Part shown: in pieces, positions 51,150 to 61,680 of the stretch
Layout: each line of letters opens with the position of its first letter
Numbering within the stretch: position 1 is the stretch's first letter
Source: an uncultured Rhizobiaceae group bacterium
GTDB taxonomy: Bacteria > Pseudomonadota > Alphaproteobacteria > Rhizobiales > Rhizobiaceae
Assembly (NCBI GenBank): GCA_937930845.1
Contig: CALHBJ010000007.1
Span: forward strand, 186,001 to 250,000
DNA: 64,000 nucleotides
Direction: 5' to 3'
Program-made: the position numbers and the translations under genes
The notes under the pieces: generated by a model
Seen by the model: the letters and a program-made list of their open reading frames with translations, nothing else
Told to the model about the DNA's origin: nothing
The model's database searches: none

Positions 51150-51317
51150 ATGGCTAAGGCAACCACCATCAAGGTGAAGCTCAACTCGACCGCTGACACG
51201 GGCTTCTACTACGTCACCAAAAAGAACTCACGCACGATGACTGAAAAGCTCGTGCAGCGTAAATACGACCCTGTTGCGCGCAAACATGTTGAGTTCAAAG
51301 AAGGCAAAATCAAATAA
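51150..51317 (+). CDS. rpmG: 50S ribosomal protein L33
   Basis: 55 residues, starting [20 protein letters not shown], with [20 protein letters not shown] and ending VEFKEGKIK, the bacterial L33 pattern of the Cys-free (zinc-independent) type. AAGGA lies about 8 nt before ATG 51150. Its stop codon is inside the loop of a terminator hairpin. Confidence 0.97.
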   Translation: MAKATTIKVKLNSTADTGFYYVTKKNSRTMTEKLVQRKYDPVARKHVEFKEGKIK

Positions 51318-51332
51318 TCTGATTTTGCCTTT
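51303..51332 (+). terminator. Terminator overlapping the rpmG stop
   Basis: GGCAAAATC (51303-51311) pairs with GATTTTGCC (51321-51329), followed by TTT. The stop codon lies in the loop. Confidence 0.75.
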
Positions 51333-51362
51333 CGCTGCGCCCGCGCAGCACCAGACACAAGA

Positions 51363-51395
51363 AACCGCCCGGCAATATGCCGAGGCGGTTTTTTT
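51363..51395 (+). terminator. Rho-independent terminator after rpmG
   Basis: AACCGCC-CGGC-AATAT-GCCG-A-GGCGGTT followed by TTTTT (51391-51395) is a strong stem with T-run, 46 nt past the rpmG stop. Confidence 0.9.
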
Positions 51396-51431
51396 GTGTC
51401 GGTCTTTATGGCGGCAAGGGAAGTGATTGGG

Positions 51432-51492
51432 GCCGGTCGGCTTACGAAATTACGAGGAGGCAGTTCCGTTCGCCGACCGGCGAACTCCGTAA
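51432..51492. repeat. Nested inverted repeats in a gene-free stretch
   Basis: GCCGGTCGGC (51432-51441) pairs with GCCGACCGGC (51472-51481). Inside the second arm, GTTCGCC (51468-51474) pairs with GGCGAAC (51479-51485), and ATTACG (about 51449) can pair with CGTAAT (about 51487). The arms compete, so alternative folds exist. It may be a palindromic extragenic element or a small structured RNA. The rest of 51318-51651 has no gene I can support. Confidence 0.5.
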
Positions 51493-51651
51493 TCCCAGGT
51501 GATGCGGCGGGCCTGGGTTTGCCGGAGCAAAGACAACGACAAACGAGGCGTCATTGCCATGGCCGCAAGATTGCTCAATCGGGTTGCAGACGCAATGCGT
51601 AGAAAATGAAAAGCATAATGTTAGTAAATACTTAAGGTAAAGTAATAGGGT

Positions 51652-52095
51652 TTACAGCCCGGCCAAACCGCCACCAAGAGAATGGCCTGTTACAATTGGC
51701 TTTTGACCGTAAAGATCGTAGGGCTCGTCGTCTCCGACAACGGCATCGTAGAAATCAATTGTTAATCCTGATTGCGCTGCTATGCCCCATGGATTCTCGC
51801 CTGTTAAGCCAGCGCCAATCGTCCAGCCTTTTGTGATATCACTAGCACCCCTGACATCGTCATATGTGAAATTATCCGTCCCCCGATACGAAATGACCGT
51901 GCCATAGGGCGTGTCGTAGGAAACGGCGTAGAAACCGGCGGCTTGGGCACCATCGGGCAATAATTCGTCACTGCCCACGGTAGCTGTTCCAATTTTGGAA
52001 CCACCGCCTCCTAATCCATCAATCCCCGCGCCATAGCCGCGATTGTAAGCATCAAGCGAAAGCAACGCCAAAAACAAGTCTTTAGAGATTGTCAT
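51652..52095 (-). CDS. Lipase-like protein truncated after the nucleophile elbow
   Basis: 147 residues. The region FYAVSYDTPYGTVISYRGTD resembles class 3 lipases, and the protein ends a few residues past the nucleophile motif GHSLGGGLAGL, so the catalytic Asp and His that should follow are missing. The remaining 3' part is not visible in the next 330 bases. Its ATG overlaps the upstream lipoprotein stop (ATGA), so it was a coupled partner of that gene. Most likely a broken gene; a short functional form cannot be excluded. Confidence 0.65.
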   Translation of the reverse strand: MTISKDLFLALLSLDAYNRGYGAGIDGLGGGGSKIGTATVGSDELLPDGAQAAGFYAVSYDTPYGTVISYRGTDNFTYDDVRGASDITKGWTIGAGLTGENPWGIAAQSGLTIDFYDAVVGDDEPYDLYGQKPIVTGHSLGGGLAGL

Positions 52096-52775
52096 TTTTG
52101 CCTCCGGATGAAGTCGCCATGATTTACGGTCGCCGCAAAAATCGGACTGTAAATGTCTTCGGACTTTCCGAGCGTCGGCTCAGGATATGGCCCCAACCAC
52201 CCCAACACCTTCTCCACCCGTCCCATTGTCACCGGCTCGTCGGTGATCTCCAGCGTGATCGATTTCAGCGCGTAGCCTTCCCCGAAGGTCGCTGCCAGAT
52301 CATTCGGGTCCACCTGCCGCACCGTCTCCGGCCTGGTGATATCTTCGAATGTTACAAGCTTGGGATAGCGTTCAGGCGGCACACGCCCCTTTAGACCAAC
52401 CACTTGCAGGGCTTGGGCGCGCTCCGGCAGCGATTTCCCCAACATCGCTTTGTCCAGAAGAGTGTATTGACCCATCACCTGCCGCCCTTTGATAAGAGCA
52501 AACAAATATCTGCCTTCCGATAGACCAACAACGACTGCCTCGCCTCGGAAGCCCAGTTGCCCCATACCCATCTCGGATGCCCCCGTGGCATCGCGCCAAC
52601 GAACCACACCTACAGATTCGCCACGTCTTTCACCATCTGGAGTTTCGACAACCAGCACCAATTTCTGACGCCAGGAAAACTCCTCAGCGCACCCCGCCAA
52701 AACCAGCGCGAGCATCATCAGCAGGGCGAGCCTTGCCGCCACAGCGCACTGGTGGAAATTCGAAAAACGCTTCAT
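52092..52775 (-). CDS. Predicted lipoprotein, unknown function
   Basis: 227 residues. A signal peptide ends in the lipobox LVLAGC, with the lipidated Cys followed by AEEFSWRQKLVLVVETPDG. The rest is a mixed beta-rich domain with no motif I recognise; SLEGRYLFALIK-like and PEPTLGKSEDIYSPIF segments are visible. ATG 52775 (MKRFSNFHQ) is chosen; the frame from 52814 has no role for its extra residues. It is coupled by ATGA to the truncated lipase-like gene, suggesting a lipase/lipoprotein pair. It is divergent from lexA. Confidence 0.75.
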   Translation of the reverse strand: MKRFSNFHQCAVAARLALLMMLALVLAGCAEEFSWRQKLVLVVETPDGERRGESVGVVRWRDATGASEMGMGQLGFRGEAVVVGLSEGRYLFALIKGRQVMGQYTLLDKAMLGKSLPERAQALQVVGLKGRVPPERYPKLVTFEDITRPETVRQVDPNDLAATFGEGYALKSITLEITDEPVTMGRVEKVLGWLGPYPEPTLGKSEDIYSPIFAATVNHGDFIRRQK

Positions 52776-52819
52776 TGTAGCCTTACCCCCATAAAAGAGA
52801 ACAAACGAGATCACTTGCA

Positions 52820-52834
52820 GAACATGTTAAGAAC
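52820..52834 (+). promoter_or_regulatory. SOS (LexA) box upstream of lexA
   Basis: GAAC-ATGTTAA-GAAC is the GAAC-N7-GAAC form (GTTC-N7-GTTC on the other strand) recognised by LexA in alphaproteobacteria. It lies 70 bp before the lexA start, as expected for autoregulation. It could also touch the divergent lipoprotein gene, whose start is 45 bp away. Confidence 0.85.
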
Positions 52835-52904
52835 ATGTTAAGGTGTTCACGGTTTGTATTAACCCATTGCCCGAATCAGGGCACACAGCCCGGGAACGAA
52901 AATT

Positions 52905-53624
52905 ATGCTGACGCGCAAGCAACACGAATTGCTGATGTTCATCAACCAGCGTCTCAAAGAGGCAGGCATTCCCCCCTCTTTTGATGAGATGAAAGATGCG
53001 CTGGATTTGAAATCCAAATCGGGCATCCATCGTCTGATCACGGCTTTGGAAGAGCGCGGGTTTATACGGCGTTTGCCAAACCGTGCCAGGGCGCTGGAAG
53101 TGATCAAACTGCCAGAATCCTATGTGCCCAGCCCCGCTGGTCGCAAACCTTTCTCTCCTTCTGTGGTCGATGGCGGCCTTGGGCGCGCGCGTGAGCCTGC
53201 GCCCGTGGCGAATGCGGCAGCCAATGATGATGTGCCGGAATCAGCCATTGTGCCGGTCATGGGCCGCATCGCTGCGGGTACGCCAATTTCGGCCATTCAA
53301 CACGCCACCCACAGCATCACTGTATCCCCCGACATGTTGGGGGCCGGTGATCACTATGCGCTGGAAGTCAAAGGCGATTCCATGATCGACGCCGGCATTC
53401 TCGATGGGGACACGGTTGTGATCAAACAGAGCAATACCTGCGATCCGGGCGATATTGTTGTGGCTCTTGTGGACGATGAAGAAGCCACGTTGAAACGGTT
53501 TCGCCGCAAGGGGGATTCAATCGCCCTTGAACCGGCCAACGAAGCTTATGAAACCCGTATTTTTGGCCCCGACCGTGTGAATGTGCAGGGCAAGCTTGTG
53601 GGTCTCATCCGCCGTTACAATTAG
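52905..53624 (+). CDS. lexA: LexA repressor
   Basis: 239 residues, the SOS repressor, cleaved when RecA is activated. The N-terminal winged helix starts [20 protein letters not shown] and has [20 protein letters not shown]. The linker is long. The self-cleavage site Ala-Gly is in [12 protein letters not shown], the catalytic Ser in [15 protein letters not shown], and the Lys in [14 protein letters not shown]. It has its own SOS box upstream. It converges with comEC, 16 nt apart. Confidence 0.97.
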   Translation: MLTRKQHELLMFINQRLKEAGIPPSFDEMKDALDLKSKSGIHRLITALEERGFIRRLPNRARALEVIKLPESYVPSPAGRKPFSPSVVDGGLGRAREPAPVANAAANDDVPESAIVPVMGRIAAGTPISAIQHATHSITVSPDMLGAGDHYALEVKGDSMIDAGILDGDTVVIKQSNTCDPGDIVVALVDDEEATLKRFRRKGDSIALEPANEAYETRIFGPDRVNVQGKLVGLIRRYN

Positions 53625-53640
53625 GCGCAAGCTCTGCGGC

Positions 53641-56082
53641 TTATTCGGAGCGGCCAAAGCGATGGGCCGTCCAGGGCCGCTTCTGGGGGCGGATACTGGT
53701 GGTGACAATCAGGCGGTTGTGACGTTTGGATTGCACCTGTTGCGTGGTTTGCCCGGATTGCGTGGTTTGTGTGGCGATATTGGTGGCGCCGGGTGGGCGC
53801 TCATCAATTTTGATGGATATCGATCCGGATTTTCGCAGGGCAATTTCATCCAATATCAGCGGCTGTTCGGCCCTTGGAAGGCTGGAACAGGCATTGGGCA
53901 CACGAAACGGGATGACGATCACATCGGCAATCCGGCAATCTGCAAATAATGTTGTGGTGCTTTTCAGGTGCAAAATCGTCATGCCCTTGGGGCGCGCTGA
54001 ACATCCATAATCGTCACATTTAAACCCCGCCCCCGCAGCGCCGCGTTTGTGTTTTTTCTGTTGAGAAAGCATGTGCGGCGCAAAGGCTGTTTTCCAGATA
54101 TTCGTGACAAACTTTTCCGCATTGGGCCGCATCAGGCTGATATCCCCATTGGCCTGGACAATTCCCAATTGCTGCCCGCTTTCGGAGATCAATATATCAG
54201 GGCTTTGGGTCTGGTTCGCCGCCAGCCCGGCAACAACAAGCAAAGGCAAAGCCAGCAGCCGCAAGCGCCCATGGATCAGTGTGGCGGCCAACAGCGCCAT
54301 TGTACCAAGAACAACCACTGCCACCGAAATACGCCCCGTGTGACCTGAAGGTTCCAACCCGCTCACCCAACTGGCGATTTCCGTCACCGGGTACAAGGCC
54401 ATCGACATCAGCGCCAGCGGGCCACCTTCCAGACCAAAGGGCATGGCCAGTGTGCTGACCACGGCAAGCGGCATTACCAGGAACGACACGAGCGGCATTG
54501 CCAGCAAGTTGGCCAACAGCCCAAAAGGCGCAACCCGCTGGAAGTGATAGGCCGCGAACAGGCCGGTTGCGATACCCGCCACCAATGATGTGAGCGCCAG
54601 TCCGCCCATATCCCGAACAATGAACCGACGCATGAATGCAACAACGCCGCTGCCCTGGGGCTGAAAACCCCGCCGCAGCCTGCGCTCGCTCAACGCTTCA
54701 TAACAGGCGATCAAGGCGGCAACCGCAGCAAATGACATCTGAAACCCAGGGCTTAGAATCGCTTCCGGTGCGATGATGATCAGCACAAACGCGGCAATCG
54801 CCACATTGCGCATGGTCAGCGCCCGCCGGTTGATAATCACCGCAAGCAAGGTCACGCCAACCATCAAAAAGGCCCTTTGGGTGGAAACGCTCGCCCCCGA
54901 CATCATCAAATAGATTGTGGCAAATGCCAGCGCGGCAATGCTTGCCCATTTCTTGATCGGGTAGTGCAAGGCCACCGAGGGAAACAGCGCGAGCAGGCCC
55001 CGTATCGCAAAAATCACCGTGGCGGACACCAAAGCCATATGCAGCCCGGAAATTGCCAGAATATGCGCAAGGCCGGATTTTCGCAGGGAATCGGCGGTGT
55101 CCTCGTCAATGCCGCTGCGATCCCCCACAATCAGGGCCGCCGCCAGTCCCCCGGTTTTGTCCTGCAAATTGGTACGAATGAGAGAGGCAATCCCATCGCG
55201 GGCCTGTTCAATGAAATGTGCGACAGCGCCTGTATTCTTCGCATTTACCACCGGTTTCGGCGCGCCGAGGAAAAACCCGGAACCGCCGATCCCATCAAAC
55301 CAGGACTGAAACGAAAAATCATATCCGCCGGGAAAGGCCGGACCGGAAGGAGGCCCCAATCGGGCGCGGCCCGAAATGCCTTCTCCCACATGAATTTTGG
55401 GGCCACCTGCCCGCGCGGTCAGCCGCACGGTATGAGGCAATTCCTTATTGTCAGCGCCCCGCCCCCAATCGGTTTGGTTGCCCACCACAATTGTGTACCG
55501 AACCCGCCCATTGGCCCGTCTTTCCACTTTGCGCACCACACCGTGGATCTGCGCCACCATTGTCCGTGAAAGCATATGAGGTGCCAGACTGCTGGCCCGC
55601 CACTGGGCCAGGGACGTTCCAAATGTCATCAATGCCAGCGACAATAGGACAGCGCGCATGAATGTTCCCGCCGCCACGCGCGTGGCAAGAAACACGAACA
55701 ACGCACAGGCCACGGGAAATGCACCGCTGAGCGGCTCTCGCGGCAATATGAAATAGATGATGCATCCAATGCCACACACAACCGGCGACCACAAAAACCC
55801 GGCACCCCGGTCCCGTTCATCGCGCAGTGCGGCCTGCAGCCAGTGCAATCGGGCGTGCAGTTCAATTTGCCAACGCAAATGCCATCTTGCCAGTCTGCCA
55901 ACGGGTTTTTGAAATTCCTCTATGGTTGCCTGAAACGTATCGGCGGGCGTAATCGATTGTTCACGCGGTTTCCAGGGCGTTAGCTGTTCGTCGGCCGAGC
56001 TTTCCCCCGGCTGCGAAACCGGCAGCCAAATCTCATCGCGATCGCCTGTTTGCTGTGAACCGCTGCGCTTGCCACGGGACAT
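53641..56082 (-). CDS. comEC: ComEC/Rec2-family DNA-uptake channel
   Basis: 813 residues, an inner-membrane protein for single-strand DNA entry. An N-terminal soluble domain (DUF4131-type) with [16 protein letters not shown] and paired membrane segments leads to the Competence domain with [37 protein letters not shown] and [20 protein letters not shown]. The C-terminal ~170 residues lack a metallo-beta-lactamase domain (no HxHxDH), as usual in this bacterial group, so DNA-strand degradation would need another protein. ATG 56082 is chosen; GTG 56094 adds four residues. With dprA it suggests competence capacity. Confidence 0.93.
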   Translation of the reverse strand: MSRGKRSGSQQTGDRDEIWLPVSQPGESSADEQLTPWKPREQSITPADTFQATIEEFQKPVGRLARWHLRWQIELHARLHWLQAALRDERDRGAGFLWSPVVCGIGCIIYFILPREPLSGAFPVACALFVFLATRVAAGTFMRAVLLSLALMTFGTSLAQWRASSLAPHMLSRTMVAQIHGVVRKVERRANGRVRYTIVVGNQTDWGRGADNKELPHTVRLTARAGGPKIHVGEGISGRARLGPPSGPAFPGGYDFSFQSWFDGIGGSGFFLGAPKPVVNAKNTGAVAHFIEQARDGIASLIRTNLQDKTGGLAAALIVGDRSGIDEDTADSLRKSGLAHILAISGLHMALVSATVIFAIRGLLALFPSVALHYPIKKWASIAALAFATIYLMMSGASVSTQRAFLMVGVTLLAVIINRRALTMRNVAIAAFVLIIIAPEAILSPGFQMSFAAVAALIACYEALSERRLRRGFQPQGSGVVAFMRRFIVRDMGGLALTSLVAGIATGLFAAYHFQRVAPFGLLANLLAMPLVSFLVMPLAVVSTLAMPFGLEGGPLALMSMALYPVTEIASWVSGLEPSGHTGRISVAVVVLGTMALLAATLIHGRLRLLALPLLVVAGLAANQTQSPDILISESGQQLGIVQANGDISLMRPNAEKFVTNIWKTAFAPHMLSQQKKHKRGAAGAGFKCDDYGCSARPKGMTILHLKSTTTLFADCRIADVIVIPFRVPNACSSLPRAEQPLILDEIALRKSGSISIKIDERPPGATNIATQTTQSGQTTQQVQSKRHNRLIVTTSIRPQKRPWTAHRFGRSE

Positions 56083-56226
56083 AACATCCACCACTCAATT
56101 ACTGGCGCCCCACCCTCATTGCGGCTGCGCGGCTTGTATGATGCCGTTCCTGTGATATGTGAGCAACGTCTCCTTTTGTTCTCCTGCGGTTCGCCGCCCC
56201 TGTTATCCGTTTTGAGGTCCGTCCCC

Positions 56227-57675
56227 ATGTCATCCAGCGATGCCAAACCAGTCATCACCCGCTTCGCCCCCTCGCCCACCGGATATCTTCATATTGGGGG
56301 TGCCCGCACCGCGTTGTTCAACTGGCTTTACGCCCGGGCGAATGGCGGCAAAATGCTGTTGCGCATTGAAGATACCGACCGCGCCCGCTCCACCCAGGAA
56401 GCGGTGACAGCGCTTCTCGATGGGCTGTCCTGGCTTGGGATAGACTGGGAGGGTGATCCCATTTCGCAATTCAGCCGCGCCGAGCGCCACCGCGAGGCGG
56501 TGGACCAGTTGCTCGCCAGTGGCGGTGCCTATCGCTGCTATGCAACGCCCCAGGAACTGGATGAAATGCGCGAGAAAGCCCGCGCTGAAAAACGTCCGCC
56601 GCGTTATGATGGCCGCTGGCGTGATCGCGATATCTCGCAAGCACCGCAAGGGGTTGACCCAGTCATCCGCATCAAAACGCCGCTGGATGGCGAAACAGTT
56701 GTCTATGACAAGGTACAGGGCGAAGTGCGTTTCCCCAACAAGGATCTTGATGATCTTGTTTTGTTGCGCTCGGATGGCTCTCCCACCTATATGCTCGCCG
56801 TGGTGGTGGACGACCACGATATGGGTGTCACCCACATAATCCGCGGCGACGACCATCTCACCAATGCGGCCCGCCAAACAGTCATTTACAAAGCGCTGGG
56901 CTGGGATGTGCCGAAAATGGCCCACATTCCTTTGATCTATGGGCCCGATGGCGCAAAGCTTTCCAAACGCCACGGTGCCACCGGCGCAGAAGCCTATCGT
57001 GCCATGGGCTATTTGCCTGAAGCCCTGCGCAATTATCTTGTGCGGTTGGGCTGGGCCCATGGCGATGAAGAGTTTTTCACCACCGCCCAGTTGGAAAAAC
57101 TGTTCACGCTTAAAGCAATCGGCAAAAGCCCGTCGCGGTTTGATTTCGCAAAACTTGAAAACATGAACGGGCACTACATCCGCGCCAAGGATGACAGGGA
57201 ACTGCTTGATTCTGTCATTGGCATTTTGCCGGAAATTGACGGCGGTGACTGGTATCGCGAGCGCTGGACGCCGCAACGCGAGGCGCATTTTCTCACTTCC
57301 ATGCCGGGCCTGAAGGAACGCGCAAAGACGCTTCTGGAATTGTTGGACGGCGCGCGCTTTCTGTTTGTCGATCGTCCCCTTCCCATGGAAGAAAAAGCGG
57401 CAGCCATTCTTGACGCGGATGATAAAGCGGGACGCACATCGATCAGCCAACTTGCCCTGCTGCTTGCCGAATTGCCCCAGTGGTCGCTGGAAACCATAGA
57501 ACAGGCCGTGCGCGACTTCGCCGACAGCAAAGATCTGAAACTGGGCAAAGTTGCACAACCCGTGCGCGCCGCACTGACCGGCAGAACCACTTCGCCTGGC
57601 GTATTCGACGTCATGTATGTACTGGGTCAGGAGGAATGTGTGGCTCGGTTGAACGATCAAACCGGCACAGCCTAA
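56227..57675 (+). CDS. gltX: Glutamyl-tRNA synthetase
   Basis: 482 residues. The class I signature HIGG is in [20 protein letters not shown] and the KMSKS equivalent is [25 protein letters not shown] and [20 protein letters not shown] are family markers; the C-terminal anticodon-binding domain ends [17 protein letters not shown] 56227 ([17 protein letters not shown]) is the start. Together with the GatCAB genes here, it may be the source of Glu-tRNA(Gln) as well as Glu-tRNA(Glu). Divergent from comEC. Confidence 0.96.
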   Translation: MSSSDAKPVITRFAPSPTGYLHIGGARTALFNWLYARANGGKMLLRIEDTDRARSTQEAVTALLDGLSWLGIDWEGDPISQFSRAERHREAVDQLLASGGAYRCYATPQELDEMREKARAEKRPPRYDGRWRDRDISQAPQGVDPVIRIKTPLDGETVVYDKVQGEVRFPNKDLDDLVLLRSDGSPTYMLAVVVDDHDMGVTHIIRGDDHLTNAARQTVIYKALGWDVPKMAHIPLIYGPDGAKLSKRHGATGAEAYRAMGYLPEALRNYLVRLGWAHGDEEFFTTAQLEKLFTLKAIGKSPSRFDFAKLENMNGHYIRAKDDRELLDSVIGILPEIDGGDWYRERWTPQREAHFLTSMPGLKERAKTLLELLDGARFLFVDRPLPMEEKAAAILDADDKAGRTSISQLALLLAELPQWSLETIEQAVRDFADSKDLKLGKVAQPVRAALTGRTTSPGVFDVMYVLGQEECVARLNDQTGTA

Positions 57676-57921
57676 AGCCGCTTCGACACTTGGCAACTTA
57701 GACCAATTACCGATTTCACAACCACGGCATTTGGCCTGTCAATGCCGCGCTGAACCTTGTTAGAGCGTTGCAAATCCAGTAAGAACGGCGCAACGCATTC
57801 TCGCCCACGCGCAAATTATTGCATTTGCAACCTCGCGTCGGGCGTTCCGGTCACAACAGCAAGCTTGCTGTCGTCGGAGCCACTCCGGCGGACAAAACCG
57901 GGCTATTTCGAAAGGAACACC

Positions 57922-59211
57922 ATGACTGATAAAAAGGCGACACTGAATATTGGTGACGAGCACTACGAATTCGATATTCGAGAAGGCTCTATCGGTCCTG
58001 ATGTCATCGACATTGCCCCTCTTTACAAGAACACCGACCGCTTCACTTTCGACCCGGGCTTCACCTCCACCGCATCCTGCGAAAGCGCCATCACCTATAT
58101 CGATGGCGATGCGGGTGTCCTGTTGCACCGCGGCTATCCAATCGAACAACTCGCTGAAAAAGGCGACTTTCTGGAAACCTGCTATCTCCTCCTCTATGGC
58201 GATTTGCCAACGGCCCCGCAAAAGGAAGACTTCGTCAATCGGGTGACATATCACACCATGTTGCACGACCAGATGACCAAGCTGTTCACCGGCTTCCGCC
58301 GCGATGCGCACCCCATGGCCGTTATGGTGGGTGTCGTGGGTGCCTTGTCCGCATTTTATCACGATTCAACCGACATCACCGACGAAAACCAACGCATGAT
58401 CGCGTCCCTGCGCATGATTGCTAAAATGCCCACAATCGCTGCCATGGCCTATAAATATTCGGTCGGTCAGCCCTTCGTATATCCGCGCAACGATCTGGAT
58501 TATGCCTCCAATTTCCTCCACATGTGCTTCGCCGTGCCTGCAGAGGAATATAAGGTGGACCCGGTTCTGGCCCGTGCTATGGACCGTATTTTCATTCTCC
58601 ATGCAGATCACGAGCAAAACGCATCCACATCGACCGTGCGCCTTGCCGGCTCGTCGGGCGCAAATCCATTTGCATGCGTTGCTGCAGGCATTGCCTGCCT
58701 GTGGGGCCCCGCACATGGCGGTGCCAACGAAGCAGCGCTGACAATGTTGCACGAAATCGGCACACCCGATCGCATTCCCGAATTTGTGGCCCGCGCCAAG
58801 GATAAGAGCGACCCCTTCCGCCTGATGGGTTTTGGTCACAGGGTGTATAAAAATTACGATCCACGCGCCAAGATCATGCAGCAAACCACCCATGAAGTTC
58901 TGGGTGTTTTGGGCATCAAGGATGATCCGATCCTCGATGTGGCCATGGAACTGGAAAAAATTGCGTTGGAAGACCCCTATTTCATAGAACGCGGCCTGTA
59001 TCCCAACATTGATTTCTATTCCGGCATTACCCTGAAAGCCCTTGGTTTCCCAACGGAAATGTTCACGGTTCTGTTCTCACTGGCGCGCACAGTGGGCTGG
59101 ATTGCCCAGTGGAAAGAAATGATCGAAGACCCGCGCCAGAAAATCGGGCGTCCGCGCCAGCTCTATACCGGGCCGGAGAAGCGCGACTATGTGGGCATGA
59201 GCGACCGCTAA
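57922..59211 (+). CDS. gltA: Citrate synthase (type II)
   Basis: 429 residues; condenses acetyl-CoA and oxaloacetate. ATG 57922 has AAAGGA 5-6 nt upstream. The catalytic residues are in [34 protein letters not shown] and [16 protein letters not shown], with the Asp in [16 protein letters not shown]. The N-terminal ~40-residue beta domain ([18 protein letters not shown]) marks the hexameric type II form, which is usually inhibited by NADH. A terminator follows 54 nt after the stop. Confidence 0.97.
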   Translation: MTDKKATLNIGDEHYEFDIREGSIGPDVIDIAPLYKNTDRFTFDPGFTSTASCESAITYIDGDAGVLLHRGYPIEQLAEKGDFLETCYLLLYGDLPTAPQKEDFVNRVTYHTMLHDQMTKLFTGFRRDAHPMAVMVGVVGALSAFYHDSTDITDENQRMIASLRMIAKMPTIAAMAYKYSVGQPFVYPRNDLDYASNFLHMCFAVPAEEYKVDPVLARAMDRIFILHADHEQNASTSTVRLAGSSGANPFACVAAGIACLWGPAHGGANEAALTMLHEIGTPDRIPEFVARAKDKSDPFRLMGFGHRVYKNYDPRAKIMQQTTHEVLGVLGIKDDPILDVAMELEKIALEDPYFIERGLYPNIDFYSGITLKALGFPTEMFTVLFSLARTVGWIAQWKEMIEDPRQKIGRPRQLYTGPEKRDYVGMSDR

Positions 59212-59264
59212 TCTACCCTGCCACTTCACGCTTCGCGTTAATTGGCACAGATGCAGAAATTCAA

Positions 59265-59297
59265 GGCGTTTCACTTTTCAGGTGAAGCGCCTTTTTT
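59265..59297 (+). terminator. Rho-independent terminator after gltA
   Basis: GGCGTTTCAC (59265-59274) pairs with GTGAAGCGCC (59282-59291, one G-T pair) and is followed by TTTTTT. Confidence 0.9.
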
Positions 59298-59368
59298 CAA
59301 TGTGGTGGAACATATTACAGGCACAAATGCGCCGCGCCGGATCACCAGATATGCCCAATATGGCTGAC

Positions 59369-60013
59369 CTAAACGGCGCCCAGCACCCATTTGATGACGG
59401 CCCGTGACAAGTCATCGAACGCAGCATCGAAACCGGCCACATAATTTTCCGGAACATCTCCGGAAACGGGAGCTTCGGCAGTAAACACACGGGTTTCCAC
59501 GACTTTGCCAGTCCTGTCCGCCAGCAATTTGATCGACACTTCGATAATCGCCACACGATTGGCAATTTCAAACCGGCGAAGATTGCTGACCAATTGATAG
59601 TCAATCACCAACCCCTCCCCGGGTTTGGCTGTCGCCCCCGTGGCACCGGTGTTTTCAAATGCCTCAACCAGTTTGGCCTGAACCATTTTCGGCACGGTGT
59701 CCGACCATTGCGCGCCAGCCACATAGGTGATCACGCTCTTTGAAGGCCTGAGAACAATGCGTTCTGAATTGATAGTGTCCAGGGACGTGGGAAGCTTGAC
59801 GAGAATCTGTGCCCCTGTGGAACCACGCAGGCCGGAAAAGCTGGTTGGCGCAGACAATTCATAGGTTTCGCGAGGCGCTTCCGGGCGTTTAATCAGCGCG
59901 CACGACGATACCAGCATTGCACAGGCGATCAGACTCGCAATCGCCTGTCTGCGCAGTGGTCGAACGCCCCCCACGGACGCATCGTCTTCATTTGCAGTGA
60001 TGAGAGCCGCCAT
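59369..60013 (-). CDS. ABC-transport auxiliary lipoprotein (PqiC-like)
   Basis: 214 residues. A basic start and hydrophobic stretch end in the lipobox LVSSC. The body has the ABC-type transport auxiliary lipoprotein pattern (DUF330/PqiC-like): ETYELSAP, then RIVLRPSKSVITYVAGAQWS, VPKMVQAKLVEAFENTG. It is the last gene of the mla-type operon, 21 nt after mlaD. It probably sits on the inner leaflet of the outer membrane and helps the lipid shuttle. Confidence 0.85.
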   Translation of the reverse strand: MAALITANEDDASVGGVRPLRRQAIASLIACAMLVSSCALIKRPEAPRETYELSAPTSFSGLRGSTGAQILVKLPTSLDTINSERIVLRPSKSVITYVAGAQWSDTVPKMVQAKLVEAFENTGATGATAKPGEGLVIDYQLVSNLRRFEIANRVAIIEVSIKLLADRTGKVVETRVFTAEAPVSGDVPENYVAGFDAAFDDLSRAVIKWVLGAV

Positions 60014-60034
60014 TCCTGTAACTTCCGGTGCGCG

Positions 60035-61648
60035 CTAGCGCCTGGGCCTGCCGGCCGGTGTTTCGCGAATACGAGACCCGCCTGCGCCGGAAATCAGCGC
60101 CGAAGGATTCTGTTGTATGTTGCGAATAACACGATCAATGCGGTTAATCGACTGGCCTGCATCACGTAACAGGGTTTGTGTGTCTCTTAGGCCACGGCTG
60201 GTAAAATTGGTCACACCTGCGGTGATCTCTGAAATGCGCCGGTCAAGCGTAGCGGCAGTGTTGCGAAATGCCGCAAGCGTGTTGCGCACATCTGCCACCA
60301 GACCGTCGGCTGTGCCCGAACCCAGCAGCTTGTCCACATTGTCAATCACGCCATCAAGCTTGGCAGACGTTTGATTGAGGCGAGATGTGAGTTCCGCCGC
60401 ATCGCTGACAATCTGGTCTATATCGTCCCCGCGATTGCCAAAACGTGATGTCACCTTGGACACGTCATCCACAACTTGTTTTGCCCCGGAAGCCGCATTG
60501 GCAATGTTGTCGACAGCAGAATTCACCCTTTCAGCGTCGATCGATTCGATCAGTGTGGTGACATTCTTGCTGGCTGAGTTCAGCTCTGAAATAAGTGAGT
60601 TAAGCGCTTTCTCGTCAATATTGGCAACAATGCCACGCGCGGCAGCTGCCGTTTGTGAAATGTCATCCATGGTTTGACGAACGGTAATGGCATCAACGGA
60701 GGCCAACACTTCACCGGCTCTTTTTGAGGAAAATTCCAGCTCACGCAAAATGCTCGCCACCTGTTCAGGCTTCACCTCAACCGCGATGTCACTGAAACGG
60801 CTGATGGTTGTATCCAGCGTCTTTCCGGTCTGGGCCAGTTGCGAAGCTGTTTCCTGGACGCTTGATACGATCTTCTCAATGTCATCGCGCTGATCAGCAA
60901 TACTCTTTGTGAAAACCTCCACATTGCTAACCGTGCTGGCCACTTTTTCTGGGTCGACTGCTGCCAGAATTTCCTCAGCCCGCTTCACCGCACCTTCCAA
61001 TCTGCCCGACAAACCGTCCAGCGACTTTGCGATCTCACCGGCACTGTCCATAAATTGCGCCACCCCATCACTGTTCTGGGCAAGGGCACCTGAAAACACT
61101 TCCACATTTTTAAGAGTATTGCGCACACTCGATTCGTTTTGGGCCACGAGACCTTCAAACGTTTCCAATATCCGGTCCGACCTGGCAGCCAGTTGATTGA
61201 CCCGTTCAATCAGATCAGTCAGGCCCGAAGGATCACCTTCAATAACCGGTGCGACCGTTTGATCCAGCGCCGTGGTCAGCAGGTTGGACCCTGTCGGGCT
61301 GCCACCATCCAATTGCACAAAAGCGCCACCTGAAAGTCCCCTCACCCCAATGCTTGCCCGCGTGTCTTTGCGCACCGGAGTCAATGCATCCACCCTGGTG
61401 CGCACGATCACAAACCTTGGGTCACTGGGGTCCAGTTTCAGGCTTTCCACGCGGCCCACATCAATGCCATTGAACTGAACCGTGCTGCCTTTTGCAAGGC
61501 CTGAAACCGAGCCGCGAATGCGCACATCCAGCGGCACCAGATTTTCGCCCTCACCATAGCGGCCGAGCCAGTAGACCGATGCGAGAGCTCCGATCAGCGC
61601 AAGCAAGACAAACAGGCCTACAGCGATGTAATTGGCGCGGGTTTCCAT
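60035..61648 (-). CDS. mlaD: MCE-domain lipid-transport protein MlaD-like
   Basis: 537 residues, far longer than E. coli MlaD (about 183). A single N-terminal membrane helix (YIAVGLFVLLALIGALASVYW) is followed by one MCE domain (about 40-125; VSGLAKGSTVQFNGIDVGRV and GLSGGAFVQLDGG). The remaining ~400 residues are long helices and coiled coil with many Ser/Asp/Leu heptads (for example VASTVSNVEVFTKSIADQR). Such extensions can form a needle or tube across the periplasm. It is in the mlaE-F-D-lipoprotein operon. Confidence 0.92.
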   Translation of the reverse strand: METRANYIAVGLFVLLALIGALASVYWLGRYGEGENLVPLDVRIRGSVSGLAKGSTVQFNGIDVGRVESLKLDPSDPRFVIVRTRVDALTPVRKDTRASIGVRGLSGGAFVQLDGGSPTGSNLLTTALDQTVAPVIEGDPSGLTDLIERVNQLAARSDRILETFEGLVAQNESSVRNTLKNVEVFSGALAQNSDGVAQFMDSAGEIAKSLDGLSGRLEGAVKRAEEILAAVDPEKVASTVSNVEVFTKSIADQRDDIEKIVSSVQETASQLAQTGKTLDTTISRFSDIAVEVKPEQVASILRELEFSSKRAGEVLASVDAITVRQTMDDISQTAAAARGIVANIDEKALNSLISELNSASKNVTTLIESIDAERVNSAVDNIANAASGAKQVVDDVSKVTSRFGNRGDDIDQIVSDAAELTSRLNQTSAKLDGVIDNVDKLLGSGTADGLVADVRNTLAAFRNTAATLDRRISEITAGVTNFTSRGLRDTQTLLRDAGQSINRIDRVIRNIQQNPSALISGAGGSRIRETPAGRPRR

Positions 61649-61680
61649 GGGCTGTTCTTACTATGACATTGCAGGGAAAG

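Noticed and set aside
51396-51602. 68-codon frame after the rpmG terminator
   Set aside because: It runs through the palindromic element and has an Arg/Gln-rich unconserved tail; most likely chance.
56230-57696. 488-codon minus-strand frame opposite gltX
   Set aside because: It covers gltX almost exactly; gltX has all synthetase motifs, while the antisense frame has none.
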